A program made the position numbers and the translations under genes. Of a stretch of DNA of 36,686 nucleotides, positions 7,365-15,901 are shown piece after piece (position 1 is the stretch's first letter; the number at the start of each line of letters is the position of its first letter). Under the pieces are notes generated by a model that made no database searches, was not told the origin of the DNA, and saw nothing but the letters and a program-made list of their open reading frames with translations. Origin of the DNA: an uncultured Pseudomonadota bacterium (GTDB lineage: Bacteria > Pseudomonadota > Alphaproteobacteria > RF32 > CAG-239); assembly GCA_949290295.1 (NCBI GenBank), contig CASERH010000010.1:1-36686 (forward strand), in the 5' to 3' direction.

Positions 7365-9830
7365 TTACTTTCCACGATTTCTCTGATATTGGTCTGAACG
7401 CGCTCGGCGAGAAGTATTTTGAGCTCTCCCTCCTTGTTTACGTCTACCGCTCTGACGAGCTTTTTCAACCTTATTTTCTCTCTGAGGAGGCATACTTTCG
7501 TCTTTTGGTGCAGAACTTTCCATCCTTGGACTATCAGTTTTTCTCCCGGAAGGAGCCTCACTCATTCTAGCAGAAGCGACATAAGTTCCCCGGTCACGCG
7601 GTTTGAAATTTCCAGTATTGGCAGCGCGCGGACGAACACTCTGGGCATTAGCAGCCCCACCCTCATTCACACGAAGAGCACCTCCGGCATCTTCTTCCAA
7701 AGTAGCATCATCTTCATTTTCCATAGTGTCTTCATTTTCCGGAAAATCATCGCCACTGCTTTGAGAAGCAGGCCCTCCTCCACCTGTGTTTGCGCCGCCA
7801 GCGGCTCCTCCTTTTGTTTTTCCGCGTCCGGAGATTGCGCCAAAAGCTCTTCCTGGCAAAGAAGCCACGAAACGCCCACCATCCTTAACTTTTTCCCACG
7901 CTGCCTCACGCGTAGACTGCGTTGCCTTGAGGGCAAAACTTTTTGCAGCCGACCCGGCCATGGTACCGATACTCGGAGCAATCGGTTTCAAAGCACCGCT
8001 AGCAAACTTGCCGGCCATATCACCAGCTCTACCCAAAAACTTAAAACCAAAAATACAACAAAACACTAAGATCAAGAATCCAACCGTTGACATATCGGTT
8101 AGTGTCACCAATTGCTCCTCGTTCTGAGAGTTAATAGCCTGAGCAATTTTGTATAAACCGCCGACATTAACGGTCAGCCCTTCTTTTCTATCCTCAGATG
8201 TTTCAGCCTTATCATTATTTAGCGTTTGCACATTTTCTGTTTGCGCCTCAGTAGCAACAAAATTCAACGCGGCATCAATCAGATTCAGACTAACTGAAAG
8301 AACCAATCCGGTAAAAGCAAAAACAAAGGCACTATTTAGAATCATACTCCAACCAGTATTGGCATATTTTGCCGTTAATTTAAACGGCCAACAAGCAATT
8401 AAGAAAGGCATCAAAGCGCCGGCAATTCCCATTTGTACCACAGCATCCAGCAAATAAAAAGCGAAAGCGATAGCAAACAAGAATCCGAAACCAGCCAAGA
8501 GCACTCCCTGAATGGTAAGCACGAAGCCATGTTTAAAACTAACCTCATTCCCTTTAAACATCAAAGCATTAGTTCCGATACAAATCAAAGAGCTTCCCAC
8601 TCCTTGCATAAAAGCAATATTTCTTTGCAAATTAACCACAAAATTATCAAGTTTCAGATACAGATTGCTGTTGTAATACTCTGCATTCTTCAGAGTTTCA
8701 ATTCTTTTTAAGATTCCGGGGTTAGCTTCTTCCATCTTCCCCATATCTGAAAGTCCGGCACTTATTTTTATAGTGGTATACCTTTCATCTAAAAGGGCAT
8801 CCCCAAAATCCAAACCGGCCTTCAGAACCGGAACCACGCCATATTCAAATATCTGTGAAGAATATTGCAGGAGAAAAAAAGCGATTAAAAATTTATAACT
8901 TTGCTTAATTAAACCTGTCAGAAATTTGGGAGCATCTTGCTTAGTAAGGGAGCTGACATGGTTCAGGGTTTGCATGGCGATCCAAATAGCCAACCCTAGT
9001 GCTATTGTAATTGCAAACGCCGGAGCCAAAGCCTTAAAGGATATTCCGGTTATATCACCGGCGACTTTATACACAACAGTAAACAAAGGACAGAAGAAAC
9101 ATTTGCGTCCGTTATAAAGTTTGACAGGCAAGACCTCACAACCACGAAACGCCGTATCTGCCGCATTATAATTAACAGTGGCCATTCCGTTTCTAGCGGC
9201 AAGACAATAGGCATTTCCATCACTAGCACCAAAGCAAGTTCCACGTTCTTTTGTTGTATCAAACCATCCGCCTACTCTGACCTTTTTGCGGGTAACCCAT
9301 CCTCCCTCCGGAGCCTCGACCCAACCTGGATCAAGTGTTTCCGTCTTACCTACGCACTTATACTCATAAGTTGTAACCTCACCACGCCCTCTAACTTCTT
9401 GGATAGCCCCACCGACAAGATATGCAGCACCGCCTGCCACTGAAATTCCCAAAGCCATAGGCGCACCTGCTCCGGTTGCGCCCACACCCAAGGCTACTCC
9501 TTGAGCCGCCATTCCTCCATCTTTAGCCATATCAGTCACAAAAGTTGCCACATCGCGTCTTGAAGAAGTTTGCTGGACCACACATCGTTGAGGTTCAATT
9601 TTCTTACTTTCATCACCTTCCGGATCACAAACGCTGGTGCCGCAAATGATATAATCCTTATTTTTCATTTCCGGATTTAAGTTATTAACCACGGCCCAAA
9701 ACTTAGAAGCAGACATTTGCGTAAGATCTGTTGGATCATAGGCGGCCGACACGGGCTTGGGAGCAAACAAAAAACCACCCAACAATATGCCCAATAGGCT
9801 AAAAATATGTATTTTTTTCAACTTCATCAT
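7365..9830 (-). CDS. TrbL/VirB6-like polytopic membrane protein, orphan
   Basis: A start at 9830 (MMKLKKIHIF...) places a signal peptide ending near VSAA at the N-terminus. An upstream ATG at 9890 would add 20 residues before it and lacks a ribosome site. Residues up to about 260 form a Cys-rich, probably periplasmic region with many paired cysteines (e.g. CFFCP). TM segments follow near 270, 315-335, 433-480, 495-517 and 580-598, in a TrbL/VirB6-like pattern. The last 200 residues are low-complexity and charged, Gly/Ser/acidic then Arg/Gln/Lys-rich. VirB6/TrbL are inner-membrane parts of type IV secretion channels, but no other T4SS gene lies nearby. It converges on the CDF gene with only two bases between stops. 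Confidence 0.7.
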   Translation of the reverse strand: MMKLKKIHIFSLLGILLGGFLFAPKPVSAAYDPTDLTQMSASKFWAVVNNLNPEMKNKDYIICGTSVCDPEGDESKKIEPQRCVVQQTSSRRDVATFVTDMAKDGGMAAQGVALGVGATGAGAPMALGISVAGGAAYLVGGAIQEVRGRGEVTTYEYKCVGKTETLDPGWVEAPEGGWVTRKKVRVGGWFDTTKERGTCFGASDGNAYCLAARNGMATVNYNAADTAFRGCEVLPVKLYNGRKCFFCPLFTVVYKVAGDITGISFKALAPAFAITIALGLAIWIAMQTLNHVSSLTKQDAPKFLTGLIKQSYKFLIAFFLLQYSSQIFEYGVVPVLKAGLDFGDALLDERYTTIKISAGLSDMGKMEEANPGILKRIETLKNAEYYNSNLYLKLDNFVVNLQRNIAFMQGVGSSLICIGTNALMFKGNEVSFKHGFVLTIQGVLLAGFGFLFAIAFAFYLLDAVVQMGIAGALMPFLIACWPFKLTAKYANTGWSMILNSAFVFAFTGLVLSVSLNLIDAALNFVATEAQTENVQTLNNDKAETSEDRKEGLTVNVGGLYKIAQAINSQNEEQLVTLTDMSTVGFLILVFCCIFGFKFLGRAGDMAGKFASGALKPIAPSIGTMAGSAAKSFALKATQSTREAAWEKVKDGGRFVASLPGRAFGAISGRGKTKGGAAGGANTGGGGPASQSSGDDFPENEDTMENEDDATLEEDAGGALRVNEGGAANAQSVRPRAANTGNFKPRDRGTYVASARMSEAPSGRKTDSPRMESSAPKDESMPPQRENKVEKARQSGRRKQGGRAQNTSRRARSDQYQRNRGK

Positions 9831-9941
9831 GGCCTGCCCATAGTTAACAACAGCACAAGATAGACTCCTAATGATTCTATCATAACACATAAATTACTTA
9901 CAAATTGTTACAGTTTTTTGATTTTTTATATTTAAACGCCA

Positions 9942-9970
9942 AAACGCCCTGCCCAAAAGAGCAGAGCGTC
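9942..9970 (-). terminator. Hairpin terminator candidate after the WG-like gene pair
   Basis: AACGCCCTGC (9943-9952) pairs with GCAGAGCGTC (9961-9970) with one mismatch. On the minus strand it is followed by TTTTGGCGTTTAAA. It lies just after the stop of the gene ending at 9976. Confidence 0.5.
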
Positions 9971-9975
9971 TGGTG

Positions 9976-10824
9976 CTATTGCCTTAAAATAATTCCACCG
10001 AGATGGGAATCCCCATACCGATAACAAATCCAACCGGCTCGATGATTCGCAAGCGGGTCAAACTTTTGCGGGTCGAGCGGCGCGACCTTAAGGTATTTGT
10101 TGATAGCCGAGGTAGACACGTTAATACGCTTTCCCTTTTTATCAAAACCAACCCAAGGCCCACCGGCTTTTCTGGCTAAAATAACATATTCGGTATTGGC
10201 GATATGCTGGTAACCGATATAACGGTGCGACATATCCCACACCTCAATAATGTCATCATAGAGAGCCGGCACGATAGGGTTGTTTCCATACATGAATCCC
10301 CACTTTCCATTTTGCTTAAAAGCTCGTCCGTCAAAGCAGAGATATGCATCCTCATGCGGTCCTCGCACTCTGTGAGCATGGTAGCCATCCTGAATATAGA
10401 TACCTGCATCCGTTGTAAACTGATACAGATACCCTTCGTTGTCTCCTTGGCCATTGAAGAAGGTTCCCAACGCCTTAACAGCGGAAACAGCCTTGCCCTC
10501 GGCAAAAGGTTGCCCCCAGCCGTCGAAGTAGTGCTTTTCTCCTCCCTTGTAGCCGATGAACATATCAATTTTTCCACCGGCAACATTAGGCTCAAAGTCC
10601 ATTTTATCGAACTGAGGTTCAATGCCCTGAGAAAAGGACATTCCCTCATCAATCCAGCCGTAGCAATTTTTGCCAAACGGCAAAATGATGGTTACGAACT
10701 GCCGGCGGATCATTCCCCACTGGCCGTTTTGCTCCACGAAGACCCATTCATTAGGCACTTTTTGAAAATGCGTGCAGCCGCTGAATGACAGTGCCGCAAC
10801 CAGAAAAAATAAGAACTTTTTCAT
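9976..10824 (-). CDS. Putative lipoprotein with WG-like repeats (paralog 1)
   Basis: This 282-residue exported protein starts MKKFLFFLVAALSFSGC, a signal sequence with a near-canonical lipobox and Cys17. The mature part has WG-repeat-like motifs: NGQWGMI near the N-terminus and NGKWGFMYG near residue 180. WG repeats are tandem beta units of unclear function. It aligns along much of its length with the next upstream gene (shared MFIGYKGG / MFIGHKGD, LYDDIIE / LYDEIIE blocks), so the pair is a tandem duplication. The genes are 19 bases apart. No clear Shine-Dalgarno precedes either. Function unknown. Confidence 0.75.
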   Translation of the reverse strand: MKKFLFFLVAALSFSGCTHFQKVPNEWVFVEQNGQWGMIRRQFVTIILPFGKNCYGWIDEGMSFSQGIEPQFDKMDFEPNVAGGKIDMFIGYKGGEKHYFDGWGQPFAEGKAVSAVKALGTFFNGQGDNEGYLYQFTTDAGIYIQDGYHAHRVRGPHEDAYLCFDGRAFKQNGKWGFMYGNNPIVPALYDDIIEVWDMSHRYIGYQHIANTEYVILARKAGGPWVGFDKKGKRINVSTSAINKYLKVAPLDPQKFDPLANHRAGWICYRYGDSHLGGIILRQ

Positions 10825-10843
10825 AATTAAAAATTTTTATTTA

Positions 10844-11653
10844 TCATCTGTAATAATGAGTAAAAAACGGTCTATTTGTTTTTCTATCTTTGGTGCGTTT
10901 TGCAGCCTGGATAGTTGATGCCGGCACAGAGGTTTTGTTTCCCTCATTATCATAGGCCACCCAACTATTCCCCTTGCGGGCAAATACTTTGTTATGAAGC
11001 TGTTTGGTATCAATGGCCTCAATGATTTCATCATAAAGACATGGAACGGTTTGCTTAAACCTATCTTTGCCCTTAGTCTTAATATCGTATCGACCATAGA
11101 CATAGCCCCAGCCGCCGTTTTGCTTGATGGCATACCCCCAAAGGCCTACAAAAATATCCTCATAGGGACCGATGTTATAGAGATAGACACCGTCTCGAGT
11201 ATAAAATTTATACTCCCAATTATAACCAAGGCTTCTGGCCGAACCTTTGCCCAAGTTTTCAACTTTATAAACCGGCTTTTCTTCTGCCAACCAGTCAGCA
11301 TTCTCATCGTAATAATAGAGATCATCGCCTTTATGACCGATAAAGACCATAATCTCACCGAGGTCTTTGAACTCAATCCGGTCATACTTGCATTTAATAC
11401 CTGTTTGAGCAAAAGGATAGCCGATTTCATCCTCATCAATCGTAATATAGCCGTAGCTATATTTTCCCAACGAAAGAACCTTCACGGCATCACGCTTGAG
11501 GACAACTCCCCACTGCTTTTTGCCGTCAACTTTTTTGATGACGAACCACCGACCATATTCCGAGCCAGTCTCCATAAACTTGTCACAGGTAACGGCAAAT
11601 GCCGCAACCGCAATGGCGACAAGGCCTAACAGAAAGAACAAAAACTTTTTCAT
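10844..11653 (-). CDS. Exported WG-like protein (paralog 2)
   Basis: This 269-residue protein begins MKKFLFFLLGLVAIAVAAFA, a signal peptide or anchor. A Cys follows in AVTC, but this is not a good lipobox. WG-like units are visible as KKQWGVVLKR near residue 46 and NGGWGYVYGR near residue 179. It is a diverged duplicate of the downstream gene and is probably co-transcribed with it. Both are rich in aromatic residues (Tyr, Trp, Phe), as beta-rich surface proteins often are. Function unknown. Confidence 0.72.
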   Translation of the reverse strand: MKKFLFFLLGLVAIAVAAFAVTCDKFMETGSEYGRWFVIKKVDGKKQWGVVLKRDAVKVLSLGKYSYGYITIDEDEIGYPFAQTGIKCKYDRIEFKDLGEIMVFIGHKGDDLYYYDENADWLAEEKPVYKVENLGKGSARSLGYNWEYKFYTRDGVYLYNIGPYEDIFVGLWGYAIKQNGGWGYVYGRYDIKTKGKDRFKQTVPCLYDEIIEAIDTKQLHNKVFARKGNSWVAYDNEGNKTSVPASTIQAAKRTKDRKTNRPFFTHYYR

Positions 11654-11743
11654 AGAGCTAAAATTTAAAATGATTTAACAATAAGATTTTTTGATACTCT
11701 CTATTTAGCCTATTTTTGACAAAAAATCAAGTGCGTTTATAAG

Positions 11744-11779
11744 AAAAAAGGGAGCCCCCATTAAGGCTCCCCCTTTTTT
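11744..11779 (-). terminator. Terminator downstream of hppA
   Basis: AAAAAAGGGAGCC (11744-11756) pairs with GGCTCCCCCTTTTTT (11765-11779) with a two-base bulge. On the minus strand it ends in a T-run, just past the hppA stop at 11802. Confidence 0.75.
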
Positions 11780-11801
11780 AAGACTTTAGGATAATAAGAA
11801 A

Positions 11802-14219
11802 TTACAATTTCTCAATTCGCATCCGATAGAAAGATCTCCAAACAAAGATCAATCCCAAAACAAAGAATGCGATACCCAATCCCAAAGAAACACAACGCGG
11901 TGCGGCAACGGCCATTTCAACCGCCAACAGACCAAACAAGGTTGTGAATTTGATAATCGGGTTCAGCGCAACAGAGGATGTATCTTTGTAAGGGTCTCCC
12001 ACCGTATCACCAACCACGGAGGCGGCATGGAGCGGAGTTCCTTTTTCATTGAGATCAACCTCAACCACCTTTTTGGCATTATCCCAAGCACCGCCGGCAT
12101 TAGCCATATAGAGAGCCTGGAACAAACCAAACACGGCAATGGAGATTAGATAGCTGGCAAACAGATTTGCATCAAAACAAGCAAACGCAATGGTAAAGGA
12201 GAAGATTACAATAAAGATATTGAACATTCCCTTTTGCGCATACAAGGTACAAATCTGGACCACTTTCTTAGAATCTTCAATAGAAGCCGCTTTGGCCGTA
12301 TTGAGTTTGATGTGTTGTTTAATGTAGTTAACAGCTCTGTAAGCGCCGGTAGAAACCGCCTGCATAGAAGCACCTGAGAACCAGAAGATAACCGCACCAC
12401 CCAAGATGATACCAAACAATACTTCTGGAGCAAGCAGGTTGAGCTGCAGGTTCAACAACAAGATGATAGAAAAAATCATGGTTGTAGCACCAATAACCGC
12501 CGTACCGATTAACACCGGCTTGGCCGTGGCTTTGAAGGTGTTTCCGGCACTATCATTCTCTTCCAAGAAGTGCTTGCCGTTTTCAAAGTCAGGTTTGAAA
12601 CCATAGTCTTTTTCAATTTCTTTAGCAATTCCCTTCTGAGATTCAATCTGGGAGAGCTCAAAAACAGATTGAGCATTATCAGTTACCGGGCCATAAGAAT
12701 CAACGGCAATAGTAACCGGTCCCATACCGAGCATACCAAAAGCCACCAAACCAAAGGCAAACACGGTAGGATAAACCATGTAGGCATCCAACCCTGTGCG
12801 AGCAGTAAAGAAGGCAACAGCCATCAAGCCAACCATCACCAATCCCTGCCAGAAAGCAGAGAAGTTACCGGCAACAATACCGGAGATGATGTTCAACGAT
12901 GCCCCGGCCTCGCGGCTGGCATTAACCACCTCTTCAACGTGTTTGGATTTTGAAGAGGTGAAGATTTTGGTAAATTCCGGGATCAAAGCCGCGGCCAAAG
13001 TACCGCAAGAAATGATAACCGAAAGCTTCCACCACATATCGCCAAAACCATCCAACATAATGTATGATACGCCGAATGTAACCAAGATGGAGACAATGGA
13101 AGTGAGCCAAATCAGAGAAGTCAAAGGTGTCTCAAAATTGAAGGCCTTTTTGTTTCCAAAGATGGCAGAGGAAACTTTTGAGTTCAACCAATAAGAAACA
13201 ATAGAGGTCAAAATCATCAGCACACGCATGGTAAAGATCCACACGATTAGGCGAGCCTGAAAATCAACACCGTTTTTCATCAAAACTAAATCGCCATTGG
13301 GAGCATACATCATACCGGCACCCAAAACGATAAAGCTGATTAACGCCACACCGGTCACACCATAGGTTTCAAAACCATCGGCAGTCGGACCGACAGAGTC
13401 ACCGGCATTATCACCGGTACAATCGGCAATCACACCAGGGTTTCTGGCATCGTCTTCATCAATTTTGAAAATGATTTTCATCAAGTCTGCACCGATATCG
13501 GCAATTTTGGTAAAGATACCGCCGCAGATACGCAAAGCAGCCGCCCCCAAGGATTCGCCGATAGCAAAACCGACAAAGCAAGCGCCGGCATTTTCTTTAG
13601 CGACAAAGAGCAAAATGGTAATCATCATAATGAGCTCAACGCAAATCAGCAACACGCCGATAGACATTCCCGAGCGCAAAGGCAAACTCATCACCGGATA
13701 AGGCTTACCCTTAAGAGAGAGGAACGCAGTGCGGGAGTTGGCATAGGTATTAATGCGCATACCAAACCAAGCCACGCAGAAAGAGCCCAAAATACCAAAG
13801 ATAGACCACATCAAGATGGTCAAGACCTTAGACATCGGGGTTGCGTTGAGGTAGAAGAAATAATAGAAGATGCAAGCGGCGATAAAAAGTTCCAAGAGCA
13901 CCAACAACTTAGCTTGCTGTTTCATATAAGTTTTGCAAGTCTCATAAATGGTGTTAGAGACATTGAGCATTAGTTTGTGAGCAGGCATTTTCTTAATAGA
14001 AAAGAACTCAAACAAACCAAAAATCATACCCAAGACACAGATTCCCATTCCATAAAAGAGGAGCTGAGAACCGGTGACAGACCATCCGAAGATATTGTAT
14101 GCAACATCCAAGGAAGGTACTTTCAGGTCGATTTCAGATGCCATGGCGCTTGCGGAGAAGACCACAGTCAACAGCATAGCCAAAGCCAAGCTGCCAAATT
14201 TTTTAAAGTTTATCATCAT
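11802..14219 (-). CDS. hppA: Membrane-bound ion-translocating pyrophosphatase
   Basis: This 805-residue, roughly 16-TM protein hydrolyses pyrophosphate to pump H+ and/or Na+ across the inner membrane. Family motifs are DIGADL followed by DEDDARNPGVIADCTGDNAG (about residues 243-270) and GDPYKDTSSVALNP (about 741-754). GNTFKA (about 559-564) has Lys where K+-dependent enzymes have Ala, which points to a K+-independent type. The N-terminus MMINFKKFGSLALAML...ASA looks like an extra cleavable signal peptide. The sequence resembles the divergent GNTFKATAKP branch rather than the common alphaproteobacterial H+-PPase. AAGGAATCG before the ATG is a good ribosome site. Ion choice cannot be decided by eye. 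Confidence 0.93.
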   Translation of the reverse strand: MMINFKKFGSLALAMLLTVVFSASAMASEIDLKVPSLDVAYNIFGWSVTGSQLLFYGMGICVLGMIFGLFEFFSIKKMPAHKLMLNVSNTIYETCKTYMKQQAKLLVLLELFIAACIFYYFFYLNATPMSKVLTILMWSIFGILGSFCVAWFGMRINTYANSRTAFLSLKGKPYPVMSLPLRSGMSIGVLLICVELIMMITILLFVAKENAGACFVGFAIGESLGAAALRICGGIFTKIADIGADLMKIIFKIDEDDARNPGVIADCTGDNAGDSVGPTADGFETYGVTGVALISFIVLGAGMMYAPNGDLVLMKNGVDFQARLIVWIFTMRVLMILTSIVSYWLNSKVSSAIFGNKKAFNFETPLTSLIWLTSIVSILVTFGVSYIMLDGFGDMWWKLSVIISCGTLAAALIPEFTKIFTSSKSKHVEEVVNASREAGASLNIISGIVAGNFSAFWQGLVMVGLMAVAFFTARTGLDAYMVYPTVFAFGLVAFGMLGMGPVTIAVDSYGPVTDNAQSVFELSQIESQKGIAKEIEKDYGFKPDFENGKHFLEENDSAGNTFKATAKPVLIGTAVIGATTMIFSIILLLNLQLNLLAPEVLFGIILGGAVIFWFSGASMQAVSTGAYRAVNYIKQHIKLNTAKAASIEDSKKVVQICTLYAQKGMFNIFIVIFSFTIAFACFDANLFASYLISIAVFGLFQALYMANAGGAWDNAKKVVEVDLNEKGTPLHAASVVGDTVGDPYKDTSSVALNPIIKFTTLFGLLAVEMAVAAPRCVSLGLGIAFFVLGLIFVWRSFYRMRIEKL

Positions 14220-14431
14220 CGATTCCTTAAAAGGTTAATCCAACAAAAATATAACATTGCCAACGGGTTGAAAGCCGCAGACAGATTCGTGTTATGGCAA
14301 AATCATACTCCCGAGATTCTAAAAAATCTCTTAAATAAAGCAAAATATTAACACACACAAAATTTCCAAACATTACATTGGCAAATTTACAACCAGCTCA
14401 TTTGGCTGAACATAGATTGTTTGGTTATGGC

Positions 14432-14601
14432 ACTTGCGCCAGCGAGACGAACCTTGTGAGTTGAGCGGATAACAGCGAAGTTATGCCTCCAGGCGCTTGC
14501 CTGGGAACTTGCGCCAGCAAGCCGTAAAAAGCCACCTTGTGAGGGGTGGCTTTTTAGCCTTGCGGATTACAGCTAAGTTATCGCACCGGGGCGTTCCCCG
14601 G
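14432..14601. repeat. Two imperfect copies of a GC-rich hairpin module
   Basis: The 382-base gap between hppA and the M50-type gene holds two related modules (14432-14504 and 14507-14601). Each opens with ACTTGCGCCAGC and later has GCGGAT[A/T]ACAGC[G/T]AAGTTAT. Each closes with a GC-rich palindrome: CCAGGCGCTTGCCTGG at 14489-14504 and CCGGGGCGTTCCCCGG at 14586-14601. CCTTGTGAG also occurs in both. The second copy contains an inserted terminator-type hairpin. The rest of the gap (14220-14431) shows nothing else recognisable apart from the hppA ribosome site. Confidence 0.7.
14526..14555 (-). terminator. Bidirectional terminator hairpin
   Basis: AAAAAGCCACC (14526-14536) and GGTGGCTTTTT (14545-14555) form a perfect 11-bp stem with A- and T-runs on both sides. 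It can end the TetR / M50 transcript on the minus strand. Confidence 0.75.
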
Positions 14602-15153
14602 TTAGAGCATGAGAAAGAGGGATAAGAAGATGAACCCATACAGCAACACGCCGCTGATATACATCCTTGCGACCCTAAAATCGGCACCTGAGGGCATAGC
14701 GTTTTCGATAATGATTGTCTGCAACAAGACATAGAGCACATAGTTCACAAAAGTGGGCTCCATGGTTGGTAGAAAATAGCGATTAAGGTAAAAACCGATA
14801 GGCAAGAGCAGCAACGGCGCCATTGAGGCCGGCACGGCGTTATAGAAAGTGACATTTCTAAACCCCACACTTCCCATCACATAGCTTCCGTCTTCTCCGC
14901 GACGGGGAAATATGGTAAAATTGCACGGCCTGGCATTAAGAAGCATCCCGACAAAGAAGTGCATAAACTCATGCAAGATGGTGCCCGGAATATTTACGAG
15001 TGAAGATAGCCACAAAGAATTATAGGTTGTATACTTCACCCGCATTAAGATAATGACCAACAAGATGAGATAGAAGCGATTATCAAAGAACCCGCGCAAA
15101 AAAGCCGGACTATTAATAATGCTCAAAAATTTATAATAGACATCATAAAGCAT
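14602..15153 (-). CDS. Integral membrane HExxH protein, M50-like metalloprotease
   Basis: This 183-residue hydrophobic protein has HEFMH (61-65) at the start of a TM segment and PSGAD (154-158) in a late TM, the type of Asp that completes the zinc site in M50 site-2-like proteases. Other TM segments lie near 27-40, 108-125 and 133-150. It probably cleaves within or near the inner membrane, but the substrate is unknown. AAGAAGGTGAAAC before the ATG is a good ribosome site lying inside the end of the TetR gene (11-base overlap), so the two are coupled. A second protein of this type lies at 18146-18835. Confidence 0.65.
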   Translation of the reverse strand: MLYDVYYKFLSIINSPAFLRGFFDNRFYLILLVIILMRVKYTTYNSLWLSSLVNIPGTILHEFMHFFVGMLLNARPCNFTIFPRRGEDGSYVMGSVGFRNVTFYNAVPASMAPLLLLPIGFYLNRYFLPTMEPTFVNYVLYVLLQTIIIENAMPSGADFRVARMYISGVLLYGFIFLSLFLML

Positions 15154-15787
15154 GTTTCACCTTCTTCAGGCCATCAAGCCCGGCAAGATACGTATTAAGC
15201 AGCAATTTGCAGATATTGGCCTTGTTGAGCTTTCTAAGCTTACCGGTGGGCTCGGTTGCCAAGAACCCGCTCAAACAAAAGATAGCCATTCCCAAAACCT
15301 GCAAAGATGTTCGGCGTTCAGCCTTGCTTAAAGCGCCAAACATCAGCGTGACTTGGGTTTCAAACAAGGCCTCTATTTTATAAATCCGCCGCAGATAGGG
15401 TGCGGAAAGCGGCTGTGCGGCATTAAACAAATGCTCCCGATAAAGCAATATCCACAAATTTTTATTATTCAAAACAAAAGCGCTGAAAACGTCTGCGTAT
15501 CGATTGATGTTGATATATGGATTTTTATCGGGGATAATGGCAGACATTTCGGCATAGAGTTCATCTAGTGTCTGCATATTTTCCTCTGCAATAAAGCGCT
15601 CCATGGTGGCAAAAGTATTATAGATAGTGCCGATAGAGGTGTTGGAGGCATCAGAGAGTTTGCGTGCGGTCAAAAACTCGGCCCCTTTATCGACAACCAA
15701 GCGCCGCCCTATTTTTAGGAGCGAGGCTCTCACCTGCTCTTTTACAAATTTTCTAAGGCGCTGATTTTTTGTTTGCTCTTGGGTCAT
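15143..15787 (-). CDS. TetR/AcrR family transcriptional regulator
   Basis: The protein is 214 residues from the ATG at 15787. A TTG at 15832 would add 15 residues that do not look like TetR sequence. The N-terminal helix-turn-helix (about 38-62) reads FLTARKLSDASNTSIGTIYN, followed by an all-helical ligand and dimer domain. It overlaps the M50-like gene downstream. The divergent intergenic region holds a perfect palindrome TTGAACAGTGTTCAA at 15857-15871, a likely operator, so it may repress itself and the gene at 15902. The ligand is unknown. No clear Shine-Dalgarno is seen before the ATG. Confidence 0.85.
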   Translation of the reverse strand: MTQEQTKNQRLRKFVKEQVRASLLKIGRRLVVDKGAEFLTARKLSDASNTSIGTIYNTFATMERFIAEENMQTLDELYAEMSAIIPDKNPYININRYADVFSAFVLNNKNLWILLYREHLFNAAQPLSAPYLRRIYKIEALFETQVTLMFGALSKAERRTSLQVLGMAIFCLSGFLATEPTGKLRKLNKANICKLLLNTYLAGLDGLKKVKHAL

Positions 15788-15856
15788 TGTTTTATATCTG
15801 ATTGTGTTTATATATTTACAAAATATTTGCAATTATGGATATAGAATAAACAAAAG

Positions 15857-15871
15857 TTGAACAGTGTTCAA
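15857..15871. promoter_or_regulatory. Palindromic TetR-type operator
   Basis: TTGAACAGTGTTCAA is a perfect inverted repeat (6 + 3 + 6). It sits 31 bases before the ATG at 15902 and 70 bases from the TetR start at 15787, next to AT-rich promoter-like sequence. Similar TGAACA-N-TGTTCA sites are common for TetR-family regulators. Confidence 0.65.
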
Positions 15872-15901
15872 TCCAAATTTTCAGTCGCAAAGGATAATTT
15901 G

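Noticed and set aside
7419..8069. Plus-strand open frame opposite the TrbL-like gene tail
   Set aside because: It mirrors the low-complexity tail of the real minus-strand gene and has Ser/Phe-rich nonsense composition.
10844..11653. Lipoprotein call for the second WG-like protein
   Set aside because: The Cys after the hydrophobic segment lies in AVTC, which is not a convincing lipobox, so only export or anchoring is claimed.
15788..15832. Upstream TTG start for the TetR gene
   Set aside because: The added residues do not look like TetR N-terminus and would run into the divergent promoter. The ATG at 15787 fits better.
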